Below are positions 34,364 through 43,123 of a stretch of DNA of 64,000 nucleotides, in pieces. This DNA comes from Spirochaetia bacterium (GTDB lineage Bacteria; Spirochaetota; Leptospiria; Turneriellales; JAOUOS01): positions 1 through 64,000 of the forward strand of contig JAOUOS010000016.1 of NCBI GenBank assembly GCA_029880285.1. Direction: 5' to 3'. The stretch's first letter is position 1. The number at the start of each line of letters is the position of its first letter. Both the position numbers and the translations under genes were made by a program. Under the pieces are notes generated by a model. That model was not told the DNA's origin and searched no databases. It was given only the letters and a program-made list of their open reading frames with translations.

Positions 34364-36259
34364 ATGTACACACTTTCAGACACAGATAAAGAAAACATCC
34401 GCAAGAAATATTATATCTCTAAATCAGATTACAAGCTTGCACGCGGCTGCCCTGTAAAGCTTTACTACAAGAAAAAAGATTATCCTTCGGCAGCGGGCGA
34501 CGATGATTACATGAAGCTTCTTGCCGATTGCGGATATATTGTAGGCAAGATGGCCCAGCTTTATTACGATGAAGGCAGCGAAATAAACACGGGCGGCGAT
34601 CTTGTCGCAGGTGCCGAAGAAACCATCCGTCTGCTTGAAAAAGAAAAGGTAACTTTGTTTGAGCCGGTTTTGTACTGGAGCAATACGTTAATCAGAGCCG
34701 ATGTTTTTGTTAAAAATAAAGATAGCATAGATATTATTGAAGTTAAGTCAAAAGGCTTTAAAAGCGAAATCGCAGAAAATGGAAACTTTATCATTGATAA
34801 ATCAATGTTCCGCAAAGCAAGGGGTGGGTTTGATTTGGGCTGGCTGGAATATCTCTTAGATATCGCTTACCAAACTTATGTGGTAAAACAAATCTTTCCC
34901 GATTTTCGTGTGCGTTCATTTTTAATGATGCCCGATAAGGCAAAAACAACTTTGCTAGATTCTCTGGTTTCTCTTTTTCCTATGACAAAAACCCCCTCGC
35001 CTTCGGGCAAACATACACAAATTGAAGTTGAATTTAAGGGCAATCAGAAAGATATTCAAAAAGACAATCTTTTAACGCTCGTAAATGTTACCGATGAGGC
35101 GGCTGAGCTTGAAAATACGGTTAATGATGAGCTTTTCAAGTTTCAAGAAATTGTGCGAAACGGTTTTAAAAAACTACCAGTAGAAAAAGGAAAAATCTGT
35201 AAAAAATGCGAGTATGCTGTAACAGATTCTTCAGCATTAAACGGATATAAAGAATGCTGGGGTATCAAGCCTGTTTCAGATAAAGGCATAGCGAAAGAAC
35301 ATATTTTTGATCTTTATCAGGCGGGCAGAATAAAAACAGAAAACGGATTTTTAATTGAAGAATTACTAAGGCAGGGCAAAGAAACCATTTATGATGTGCC
35401 TGAAAAATATTTTAAAGGTAAATACGGCGAAAGACAAAAAGTACAGATAGAATATACCCGAAAAAATCAGGAATGGTTTTCTAATGAACTTAGGGGTATA
35501 ATTGACTCATGGGATTATCCGTTACAGTTTATTGATTTTGAGACCTCGCGCATTGCCGTGCCATACCATAAAGGTATGAACCCGTATGAGAACATTGCTT
35601 TTCAATACAGCCTGCATAGCATTGAAAAACCGGGTGCCTCTCTTGTGCACAAAGAGTGGATAAACATTGAAGATAGTTATCCTAATTTTAAGTTCGCTGA
35701 ATCGTTAAAAAATAATTTGAATGAAAAGGGTACCATTTTCATGTGGGCGACCCATGAAAACACGGTACTTCGTGATGTTTACAATCAAATGGAAAAGTAC
35801 AATACCAAAAATAAAGATTTAAACCAATGGCTTTACCAAATTGTAAAATTCGATTCTGAAGATACCGGCAAACTGGTTGACATGAACAAGCTTTGTCGTG
35901 AGCATTATTTTCATCCGGCTATGGGCGGACGTACATCACTAAAAGTTGTTCTGCCTGCCATATGGAACAACAGTTCTAAACTTCATAAATTAGACTGGTT
36001 TAGGTCTTACTATAAAAGTGAAAATGGCAGGGTTATGAACCCCTATGATACGCTTGAAAAAATTCAAATTTATGAAGAATACGAAGTTGTCAACGAAGGC
36101 GGCGGAGCCATGATGGCCTATCAAGAAATGATGTACGGCCAAAGCTCTAACGATAAAAAACAAAAAGACGCCTGGAAAGAGCTGCTATTACAATACTGTA
36201 AATTAGATACTATCGCTATGATAATTGTTTATAAACACTGGCTCGATAACGCGCCTTAA
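34364..36259 (+). CDS. Cas4-like nuclease fused to DUF2779 exonuclease
   Basis: The N-terminal half resembles a Cas4/RecB-type nuclease: an early Cys in YKLARGCPVKLYY (~29), catalytic Asp and IIEVKSKG (Glu126, Lys128), and late cysteines in GKICKKCEYA and KECWG, together a plausible 4Fe-4S set. The C-terminal half is DUF2779: LQFIDFETSRIAVPYHKG and FQYSLH, with DFET as the first acidic motif of an RNase-H-fold 3'-5' exonuclease, then FMWATHENTVLRDV. 631 aa. Only three bases after the helicase stop, so the two are translated together. Confidence 0.85.
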   Translation: MYTLSDTDKENIRKKYYISKSDYKLARGCPVKLYYKKKDYPSAAGDDDYMKLLADCGYIVGKMAQLYYDEGSEINTGGDLVAGAEETIRLLEKEKVTLFEPVLYWSNTLIRADVFVKNKDSIDIIEVKSKGFKSEIAENGNFIIDKSMFRKARGGFDLGWLEYLLDIAYQTYVVKQIFPDFRVRSFLMMPDKAKTTLLDSLVSLFPMTKTPSPSGKHTQIEVEFKGNQKDIQKDNLLTLVNVTDEAAELENTVNDELFKFQEIVRNGFKKLPVEKGKICKKCEYAVTDSSALNGYKECWGIKPVSDKGIAKEHIFDLYQAGRIKTENGFLIEELLRQGKETIYDVPEKYFKGKYGERQKVQIEYTRKNQEWFSNELRGIIDSWDYPLQFIDFETSRIAVPYHKGMNPYENIAFQYSLHSIEKPGASLVHKEWINIEDSYPNFKFAESLKNNLNEKGTIFMWATHENTVLRDVYNQMEKYNTKNKDLNQWLYQIVKFDSEDTGKLVDMNKLCREHYFHPAMGGRTSLKVVLPAIWNNSSKLHKLDWFRSYYKSENGRVMNPYDTLEKIQIYEEYEVVNEGGGAMMAYQEMMYGQSSNDKKQKDAWKELLLQYCKLDTIAMIIVYKHWLDNAP

Positions 36260-36358
36260 TTTCATATTAGATCTGCTTAATCGGCCATATGTCAATAAGA
36301 ATAAAGATAGATTAATTAAAATATAAAAGCCGACATATCTTTATCGTTTTTTCACAAC

Positions 36359-37177
36359 TCACTTATCCTTTAATATTGTAACATGATAACACCGTTGCGT
36401 TTTTTCAAGTATCGCGTAAAGAATGCCCTCGCGTTGAAGTTCAATTAAGGTTTCCATTAGAGTTGTTTTTAACTGGCGCCTTAAAGCGTCGCCGGTAATG
36501 AATCCGAATCTTGTTCTTATTTTTTCAAATATTTTATTTATATTTATATCATCTGTTTTTTTCTCGGGAAGAACCACATAAAAATCATCGTAAAAAATAT
36601 CAAAGCTGGCGGCAAAACTATGGCTTGAAATAAAAGACGCGTTTGAATTTAAATCTCTTAAGCTGTTCTGATAATTTACGGGACGCAGGGCAGAAGAAAC
36701 AGCTATTTTTACCGGCGGTAATTCTGCCTTTTTTTTTAAATTTTCTTGAAATCTTTCTGTGACTATTTCAAGACCTTCTGCCGCTTTATCGCTTAAGTAT
36801 CTGTAATTTAAGGGTACATTGTAAAAATAATATAAAGCTTCGGGATCGTTTCTTAACGCTGTTAATTTATTTTCTTTTGCCATTTGTTCAATTTGTTTTT
36901 CATCTTGAACAGGCTTTTCATTGTGCTTTTTAGAGGCTTTTATGTGATCTTGTAAAAGATACTTACGAAGGTCTTTTTCTTTTTGCGTATTGGCGAAATC
37001 TTCATAAATGGGAATATTCTCTATAAACTTTCTTTCTAAAGAATAAATTTCATCAATGTATGCGTTTATCTCGCTTGATAAATTTAGCAGATTTTTATTA
37101 ACAAGTTTTTTATGATACCAAAACCCCCCTGCGAGTATACCGCAAATTATAAATAAAATTAAAACTTTAAATTTCAT
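36359..37177 (-). CDS. DUF5715-like M15-type peptidase-fold protein, membrane anchored
   Basis: One N-terminal hydrophobic helix (LILFIICGILAGGFWY) is followed by a charged helical region. A C-terminal domain has VSSALRPVNYQNSLRDLN and SSHSFAASFDIFYDDF, like the S-x-H-x-x-G-x-A-x-D zinc motif of M15 D,D-carboxypeptidases, and a late His (RCYHVTIL). ATG 37177 is preferred over 37189 because it overlaps the mpl stop as ATGA. Coupling to mpl supports a cell-wall role. The Gly of the usual motif is Ala, so activity is uncertain. Confidence 0.7.
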   Translation of the reverse strand: MKFKVLILFIICGILAGGFWYHKKLVNKNLLNLSSEINAYIDEIYSLERKFIENIPIYEDFANTQKEKDLRKYLLQDHIKASKKHNEKPVQDEKQIEQMAKENKLTALRNDPEALYYFYNVPLNYRYLSDKAAEGLEIVTERFQENLKKKAELPPVKIAVSSALRPVNYQNSLRDLNSNASFISSHSFAASFDIFYDDFYVVLPEKKTDDININKIFEKIRTRFGFITGDALRRQLKTTLMETLIELQREGILYAILEKTQRCYHVTILKDK

Positions 37178-38643
37178 ATTAAGCCGCAAATTTTTTCTTT
37201 TAATCCGTCAAAACTTCCGTTGCTCATTAAGAGTACAACATTTTTATTACTATTGCTCTTTTTTTGAATCGGATGGATTGATGTGTGAAGCATAGATTTA
37301 TTTTTTTTCACATTGTTTAGTTCTAAAAAATTAATAATTTTTTTGGCAATCTCTTCTGTTTTTTCAATATGAAAAGCCTGTGTATTTTCTTTTTTTAAGT
37401 TTTGAATTATATATTTTATATCAAGCCTTTCTTTTACGGGAATTTTTTCTTTGCGGTGAATTTTACCTAAAATAACAACATCCGCTTTTTTTAAGGCGCT
37501 TGTAATTTCTTTTTTAAAAATATTTTTTACCATAGTGTTGCTTCTTAAATCTAAAACCGCGATAATTGCGTATTTTTTATGTCTTTCTTTTACTGAACTT
37601 AAAACCGCTTCAATTGCCGTGGGATGATGCGCGAAATCGTCATAAAAATAAGTTTCCTCTTTTTTAGCGAAAAGTTCAAGCCTTCTTTTTAAGCCCTTAA
37701 AAGTTGAAAAAGCTTTAATTACTGTTTCAGCAGAAATTTGCATGTCAATTGCCGCCGCAAAAACCGAGAGCGCGTTTAAGGCGTTATGCCTGCCTGCTAA
37801 AGGTAAATAAATATTTTCCCATATTTTGCCGTTATTTTCAATATTAAAATAAATTCCGTTTTCTGCGTGTTTAATTTTCAATAACTTCCATCCGCAATTT
37901 TTTGAAAAACCAAAACTAACTATTTCGCACAAAGCATTTTGAGTTACTTTTTGAATATTTTTATCATCGCCGTTTACAAAAATTTTACCGTTTTGAGGAA
38001 CTATATTTACCAGTCTCTTAAAGCTTAAAAGAATTTCGTCTAACGAGTTAAATATATCACCATGATCAAATTCTAAATTATTTATAAATAAGTACTGTGG
38101 CATATAGTGTAAAAATTTTGAGCGCTTGTCAAAAAAAGCGGTATCGTATTCATCACCTTCAATTACAAAAAATCCGTTTTTTTGAGGCATATTCGCGTTA
38201 TCTTTAAAATTAAGTGATTTAGCGGCAAAAAGATACCCGGGTTTTTTATCCGCGGTTTCTAACACCCACGCCAATAAAGCCGTTGTTGTGCTTTTACCAT
38301 GAGTTCCCGAAATAACAATGGGCAAAGAATCTTTTAATATATAGTTTTTTATTAACTCGGGCAGTGAACAAAAAGGCATTCTCTTATTTAATATTTCTTC
38401 AACTTCAATATTTTTTCGTGAAAGAGCGTTACCAATAACAATTAAATTTGGTTTATCATTTAAATTTTGCGCGCCATAACCTTTAAATAATTCAATATTA
38501 TTATCTTTTAAGTAATCACCCATGGGCGGATAAAAGTTTTCATCAGAACCGGTTATTTTAAAACCCGCTTTTTTAAGTAAAACAGCCGCCGAGGCCATAG
38601 CCGTACCGCAAATACCTGAAAAATGTATATGTGTTTTTTTCAT
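37174..38643 (-). CDS. mpl: UDP-MurNAc:L-Ala-gamma-D-Glu-mDAP ligase
   Basis: Recycling ligase that rejoins released tripeptide to UDP-MurNAc. The N-terminal motif THIHFSGICGTAMASAAVLL and TGSDENFYPPMGDYL distinguish Mpl from MurC. The ATP site is VISGTHGKSTTTALLAW, with EGDEYDTAFFDKRSKFLHY and FYDDFAHHPTAIEAVL as family blocks. 489 aa, slightly long owing to a Lys/Asn-rich stretch near 450. First gene of the pair with the DUF5715-like gene; divergent from suf. Confidence 0.95.
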   Translation of the reverse strand: MKKTHIHFSGICGTAMASAAVLLKKAGFKITGSDENFYPPMGDYLKDNNIELFKGYGAQNLNDKPNLIVIGNALSRKNIEVEEILNKRMPFCSLPELIKNYILKDSLPIVISGTHGKSTTTALLAWVLETADKKPGYLFAAKSLNFKDNANMPQKNGFFVIEGDEYDTAFFDKRSKFLHYMPQYLFINNLEFDHGDIFNSLDEILLSFKRLVNIVPQNGKIFVNGDDKNIQKVTQNALCEIVSFGFSKNCGWKLLKIKHAENGIYFNIENNGKIWENIYLPLAGRHNALNALSVFAAAIDMQISAETVIKAFSTFKGLKRRLELFAKKEETYFYDDFAHHPTAIEAVLSSVKERHKKYAIIAVLDLRSNTMVKNIFKKEITSALKKADVVILGKIHRKEKIPVKERLDIKYIIQNLKKENTQAFHIEKTEEIAKKIINFLELNNVKKNKSMLHTSIHPIQKKSNSNKNVVLLMSNGSFDGLKEKICGLI

Positions 38644-38684
38644 TATTTTTCAGTATTACCATTTTTACTTGCTGTCAAGAATAA

Positions 38685-38735
38685 TTTATTTGCTGGTATC
38701 CGGCTACTTTCAGCAGCCGGATACCAGCAAATAAA
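38685..38735. repeat. Perfect 21-bp inverted repeat in the mpl/suf divergent region
   Basis: Arms 38685-38705 and 38715-38735 are exact reverse complements around a 9-base loop (ACTTTCAGC); the arm core reads TGCTGGTATCCGGCT. It lies 42 bases upstream of mpl and ~230 upstream of sufC, so it ends no gene. GGTATCCG recurs in the dispersed repeats at 15 kb, 20 kb and 28 kb. The rest of 38644-38967 holds a possible TTGACA (38767) with TATACT (38788), weak because of its 15-base spacer, and no convincing gene. Confidence 0.85.
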
Positions 38736-38967
38736 GATTTGTTTTTACATAAAATTCAAGTATTTTTTGACAAATTCAATTATTTTTTATACTCTTTTAT
38801 ATTCAACCATTAAAAAGGGTGAATTTAAAGTAAATAAAGCATTTATTTGTTTATTACTTTTATATCCTGTAAAACCTGTTTGGGCCTATCTTTATCTTCA
38901 TCAGACTTTTTCGATAGGTAAACAATTTACAGAATGGTATGAATAATGAAATAAAAACGAGAAGAAA

Positions 38968-39771
38968 ATGAGTGATAAAGAAAATAAAAAAACAATATTA
39001 GAAATATCAAATCTGCACGCCGAATATATAAATCCGCAGAATACAACCGAAAAAATACCTATACTGCATGGTATTAACATAAGCATAAAAGAAGGCGAAA
39101 TTCACGCCATAATGGGGCCAAACGGCTCTGGTAAAAGTACGCTTTCTTCTGTTATCATGGGCCATCCTCACTATAAAGTAACCAAAGGTGAAATTAATTT
39201 TTTTAATAAAAATACAAATAAACTTGAAAACATTGTTGATATGCCCGCCTTTGAAAGGGCGCGTATTGGTTTATTTTTAAGTTTTCAGTATCCGGCGGCA
39301 GTACCCGGTCTTCCTGTTAGCCAGTTTTTAAGAAACGCATTAAAAACTCTAAGAAATGAAGAAATATCTGTAAAAGAATTTAGAAAAGAAATGAATGACA
39401 GCATGGATTTTTTAAAAATGGACAATGAATTTGCCAAGCGGTACCTAAACGAAGGTTTTTCGGGCGGCGAGAAAAAAAGAATGGAAATTCTTCAAATGAC
39501 TCTTATAAAACCAGCTCTGGCTGTTTTAGATGAAATTGACTCTGGCCTTGATATTGACGCCTTAAAAATTGTTTCTGACGGTATTAACAGTCTTATTGAC
39601 GGTAAGCGTTCTTTTCTTTTAATTACCCACTATAAAAGACTACTTGATTATGTAAAAGCCGAAAACATACACGTATTAGCCGGTGGTAAAATTATTAAAC
39701 AAGGCGGTTTTGAACTTGTTGATATTCTTGAAAGTAAAGGATATGATGAAATTGTAAAAGAAGCTCAATAG
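38968..39771 (+). CDS. sufC: SufC, Fe-S assembly ABC ATPase
   Basis: ATPase of the SufBCD Fe-S scaffold. Walker A is [15 protein letters not shown], the SufC-type Q-loop is [20 protein letters not shown], the signature is [15 protein letters not shown], and Walker B is [18 protein letters not shown]. The H-loop is [11 protein letters not shown]. 267 aa. First gene of sufC-sufB-sufD-Rieske with 5-12-base gaps. Confidence 0.97.
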   Translation: MSDKENKKTILEISNLHAEYINPQNTTEKIPILHGINISIKEGEIHAIMGPNGSGKSTLSSVIMGHPHYKVTKGEINFFNKNTNKLENIVDMPAFERARIGLFLSFQYPAAVPGLPVSQFLRNALKTLRNEEISVKEFRKEMNDSMDFLKMDNEFAKRYLNEGFSGGEKKRMEILQMTLIKPALAVLDEIDSGLDIDALKIVSDGINSLIDGKRSFLLITHYKRLLDYVKAENIHVLAGGKIIKQGGFELVDILESKGYDEIVKEAQ

Positions 39772-39781
39772 GTATAAAACA

Positions 39782-41203
39782 ATGTCAAAAGATACAAAAG
39801 ATAAAGCGCGCGCCATAAAAGAAGACTATAAATACGGGTTCCACAGCCCTGAAGAATTTGTATATAAAGCCGAAAAAGGTCTAAACGAAGAAATTGTAAG
39901 AAGTATTTCTCGAATTAAAAATGAACCCGAATGGATGAGAGATTATCGATTAAAATCTTACCAGACTTTTCTTGAAAAACCAATGCCTAAATGGGGCGAT
40001 CAAAAAATGCTCTCACAGATTAAATTTGAAAATATTTTCTACTACCTGCGGCCCACCGACAAACAAAAAAAAGACTGGAGCGATGTTCCTGAATACATAA
40101 AAGATACTTTTGATAAACTGGGTATTCCCGAGGCCGAGCAAAAATTCTTAGGTGGCGTTACGGCGCAGTATGAATCTGAAGTTGTTTATCATTCAATGAG
40201 AGACGATTTAACTAAAAAAGGTATTCTGTTTACCGATATGGATTCAGGCTTAAGAGAATATCCTGAAGTTGTTAAAAAATATTTTGGCACGATAATTCCT
40301 TATACCGATAACAAATTCGCGGCTTTAAACAGCGCGGTATGGTCGGGCGGATCTTTTATTTACGTGCCGCCCGATACACAGGTTATTATCCCTTTACAGG
40401 CTTATTTTAGAATAAACGCTAAGAATATGGGACAGTTTGAAAGAACATTGATTATTGCCGACAAAGGCTCTTCTGTTCACTATATAGAAGGATGTACGGC
40501 TCCGGTTTATTCATCTGACTCACTTCATTCTGCCGTTGTTGAACTCATAGCGCTTGAAAACGCGAAAATTAGATACACTACCATACAAAACTGGTCAAAT
40601 AATGTTTTTAATCTTGTTACTAAAAGAGCGGCCGCGTATAAAAACGCGAAAGTAGAATGGGTTGACGGTAATATTGGCAGTAAACTTACGATGAAATATC
40701 CAGCTATTTATTTAATGGACGAACATGCTCACGGCGAAGTTTTATCTATCGCCTATGCCGGTAAAGGGCAGCACCAAGACGCGGGAGCTAAAATGGTTCA
40801 CGCCGCGCCAAACACTACTAGTAAAATAACATCAAAATCAATATCAAAAGACGGCGGTCAAAATACATACCGCGGCCTGGTTAAAATAACAAAAAACTCT
40901 AAAAACTGTAAATCAAACGTAAGGTGTGACGCCTTAATGCTTGATATGAATTCAAGGTCAGACACCTACCCTCATATGGAAGTAGAAGAATCAGAAGGCG
41001 TTAAAGTAAACCATGAGGCAACAGTTTCAAAAGTAGACGAAGAAATGCTTTTTTACTTAAATTCACGCGGTATTTCAGAAGATGACGCTGTATCTATGAT
41101 TATAAACGGATTTATAGAGCCCTTTACAAAACAGCTTCCCATGGAATACGCGGTTGAGTTAAACAGACTCATTCAGCTTGAAATGGAAGGAGCCATAGGA
41201 TAA
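39782..41203 (+). CDS. sufB: SufB, Fe-S scaffold subunit
   Basis: Scaffold subunit. Family blocks run [89 protein letters not shown] and [20 protein letters not shown]. The conserved Cys in [11 protein letters not shown] is present. 473 aa, normal. Ten bases after sufC. Confidence 0.97.
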   Translation: MSKDTKDKARAIKEDYKYGFHSPEEFVYKAEKGLNEEIVRSISRIKNEPEWMRDYRLKSYQTFLEKPMPKWGDQKMLSQIKFENIFYYLRPTDKQKKDWSDVPEYIKDTFDKLGIPEAEQKFLGGVTAQYESEVVYHSMRDDLTKKGILFTDMDSGLREYPEVVKKYFGTIIPYTDNKFAALNSAVWSGGSFIYVPPDTQVIIPLQAYFRINAKNMGQFERTLIIADKGSSVHYIEGCTAPVYSSDSLHSAVVELIALENAKIRYTTIQNWSNNVFNLVTKRAAAYKNAKVEWVDGNIGSKLTMKYPAIYLMDEHAHGEVLSIAYAGKGQHQDAGAKMVHAAPNTTSKITSKSISKDGGQNTYRGLVKITKNSKNCKSNVRCDALMLDMNSRSDTYPHMEVEESEGVKVNHEATVSKVDEEMLFYLNSRGISEDDAVSMIINGFIEPFTKQLPMEYAVELNRLIQLEMEGAIG

Positions 41204-41208
41204 AATAA

Positions 41209-42513
41209 ATGCCAAATATAAAATCAGTTGTTAAAAAAAAGAAAAATTCTGAATACTTAGAAGACCTGTCAAAAATAATCCCTTTAAATGGCTTAAGCGA
41301 TAAATTCCCTGAAAAATCATGGGAAACATGGCGGCGCTTCGATCCTTCTCTTCTTTTGCCTATTATGCTTGAATCGGCACGCGAAGGGGTATATAAATTA
41401 CCATTATTATGGAAAGAAATAAACGAAGACGTTACCTCTTGCACAAAGCATAAAAATTTTTGCGAAAACGTAAAAGTATTAAAAGAATGGGAAAAAACAG
41501 ATTTTAAATTCGCTCAAAAAGTAAAAGACTCATTAAAAAAACTTAATTATAATAATGAAGCAGCGTTTTTTTCTCAGATGGCCAACAATATTACCCCCTG
41601 GGATGAAACACCGGTTTTTAGAATTTCTAAAAACAGTTCTATGGAAAATCCGCTTCACTTTTTATATGCCCCTAAAAAAGATATTAAATATTTTTATTCT
41701 AACTCTCTTATTATTTATGCCGAAGAAAATTCGTCTGCCAGTATATGTTTAGAAAGCTTTTCTGAAGGTTTTAATTTATATGATACCCGCGTTTATCTTG
41801 AAGATAACGCATCATTGAATTTACATTGTCTTATAAGAGAAGGTATAGGCTCTAACACAACAAAGCATTCGGCATGGGTATGGAATAAAAATGTTTACTG
41901 CCGCAGCTCTTCAAATTTCACGCAAAGTTTTTTCAGCGCGGGCGGTAAGCTGGGCAAAATGATAAGCGAAGTATTTTTAAATGATAACAGCTCTGCCCAA
42001 ATATACGGTATTCATGTGGGCAATCATTCTCATGTTGATCATGATTTTAATGTAAAGCATTTTGGTTCGCGTTCAACATCAAATCTTGAATTTAATATGG
42101 CCCTATTAGATAACGCCTACGGCGTATTTAGGGGAAAATTAAACATACCAAAAGATTACAGAGTATGTAAAGCTGAACAGACAAATAAAAACCTGCTTTT
42201 AGGCGAAAAATCACGTGCCGATTCAATTCCCATGCTTGAGGTTTTAAGTGAAGAAGTAGAATGTTCACATGGCAGCGCCACGGGCGAACTATCTGATGAA
42301 GAAATGTTTTATCTGCAAAGCCGCGGCTTAAACGAAACACAGGCCAAACAGCTTTTACTTTTAGGATTCTTTGAAAATATATTACAAAAAGCACTAAAGC
42401 ACACACAAGATAAAGCTGCTTATAACGATCCTTTTTTACATGACATCTGGTGCGCCATACAAGACAGGTCTCATATAAATTTTGAAAGAACGTATACCAT
42501 GGCAGAAACATAA
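41209..42513 (+). CDS. sufD: SufD, Fe-S scaffold subunit
   Basis: Partner of SufB. The N-terminus carries SWETWRRFDPS. The beta-helix core has SSNFTQSFFSAGGKLGK, SAQIYGIHVGNHSHVDHDFN and FRGKLNIPKDYRVCKAEQTN. It ends with ECSHGSATGELSDEEMFYLQ, including the His used at the SufB-SufD cluster site. 434 aa. Confidence 0.95.
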   Translation: MPNIKSVVKKKKNSEYLEDLSKIIPLNGLSDKFPEKSWETWRRFDPSLLLPIMLESAREGVYKLPLLWKEINEDVTSCTKHKNFCENVKVLKEWEKTDFKFAQKVKDSLKKLNYNNEAAFFSQMANNITPWDETPVFRISKNSSMENPLHFLYAPKKDIKYFYSNSLIIYAEENSSASICLESFSEGFNLYDTRVYLEDNASLNLHCLIREGIGSNTTKHSAWVWNKNVYCRSSSNFTQSFFSAGGKLGKMISEVFLNDNSSAQIYGIHVGNHSHVDHDFNVKHFGSRSTSNLEFNMALLDNAYGVFRGKLNIPKDYRVCKAEQTNKNLLLGEKSRADSIPMLEVLSEEVECSHGSATGELSDEEMFYLQSRGLNETQAKQLLLLGFFENILQKALKHTQDKAAYNDPFLHDIWCAIQDRSHINFERTYTMAET

Positions 42514-42525
42514 AAAGGAAGCACT

Positions 42526-42894
42526 ATGACAGAAAACTATTACTGGGCAAAAATTATAAACCTTGAAGAAGTAGAAGATTTAAACGAGAAAGATACTCTT
42601 GAACTTGAAATTGAATTAGATGACGGCAGACCTTTAAGCATTATATTAGCAAAAGATAACACGCAAGAAAGCGGATGGCTCGCCTTTGAAAATATATGCA
42701 CGCATGATTCTGAATCTCTTGGCGACGGTGAAATTGACTTTAAAAGCCATACGGTTAAATGTCCCCGGCATGGAGCAATTTTCGATATTTTAAAAGGAGA
42801 CGCTATGACATTACCAGCCGTAGCACCTATTCGGGTTTTTTCGGTAAAAGCCGATGAAGGGGCCCTGTATTTTCATATTCCTTCGAAAATATAG
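42526..42894 (+). CDS. Rieske-type [2Fe-2S] ferredoxin of the suf operon
   Basis: Small soluble Rieske protein (122 aa) with ligands in ENICTHDSESLG (CxH) and VKCPRHGAIFD (CxxH), the pattern of the non-haem-dioxygenase ferredoxin group. It is the last suf gene, 12 bases after sufD, and probably serves as electron donor or acceptor during cluster assembly. sufS, sufE and sufU are not in the window. A hairpin TTCGAAAA/TTTTCGAA spans the stop (42882-42903). Confidence 0.93.
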   Translation: MTENYYWAKIINLEEVEDLNEKDTLELEIELDDGRPLSIILAKDNTQESGWLAFENICTHDSESLGDGEIDFKSHTVKCPRHGAIFDILKGDAMTLPAVAPIRVFSVKADEGALYFHIPSKI

Positions 42895-43054
42895 TTTTTC
42901 GAAATGGAATATTTTTTGAAATAGCTTCTTGTTTACCAATCGTTTCAGAAATTTCAGCTACGGCCGCTATAGTTATCCCCTGTTTATTCATATGCATCAT
43001 TCGCTTTAAGAAGCATACGCCTATACGGCCAAGTCTTATAATTGCTATATTCAT
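42827..43054 (-). pseudogene. N-terminal relic of a Rossmann-fold dehydrogenase
   Basis: The first ~55 residues (MNIAIIRLGRIGVCFLKRMM, then GITIAAVAEISETIGKQEAI) look like the start of an NAD(P)-binding oxidoreductase, with GxGxxG changed to RxGxxG and the Asp/Glu end of the second strand kept. Nothing of the catalytic domain follows. The frame runs into the 3' end of the Rieske gene on the opposite strand. A truncated leftover, not a working gene. Confidence 0.6.
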
Positions 43055-43123
43055 ATAAACTTCTCTGACTATTATATTAAATAACGAATAATTTGTTATT
43101 TTTTCAACAAATACTAACGAATA

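Noticed and set aside
38623-38946. Plus-strand frame between mpl and sufC with a signal-peptide-like stretch (AFICLLLLYPVKPVWA)
   Set aside because: No proper start codon after the perfect inverted repeat, and the upstream part reads through the repeat and into mpl.
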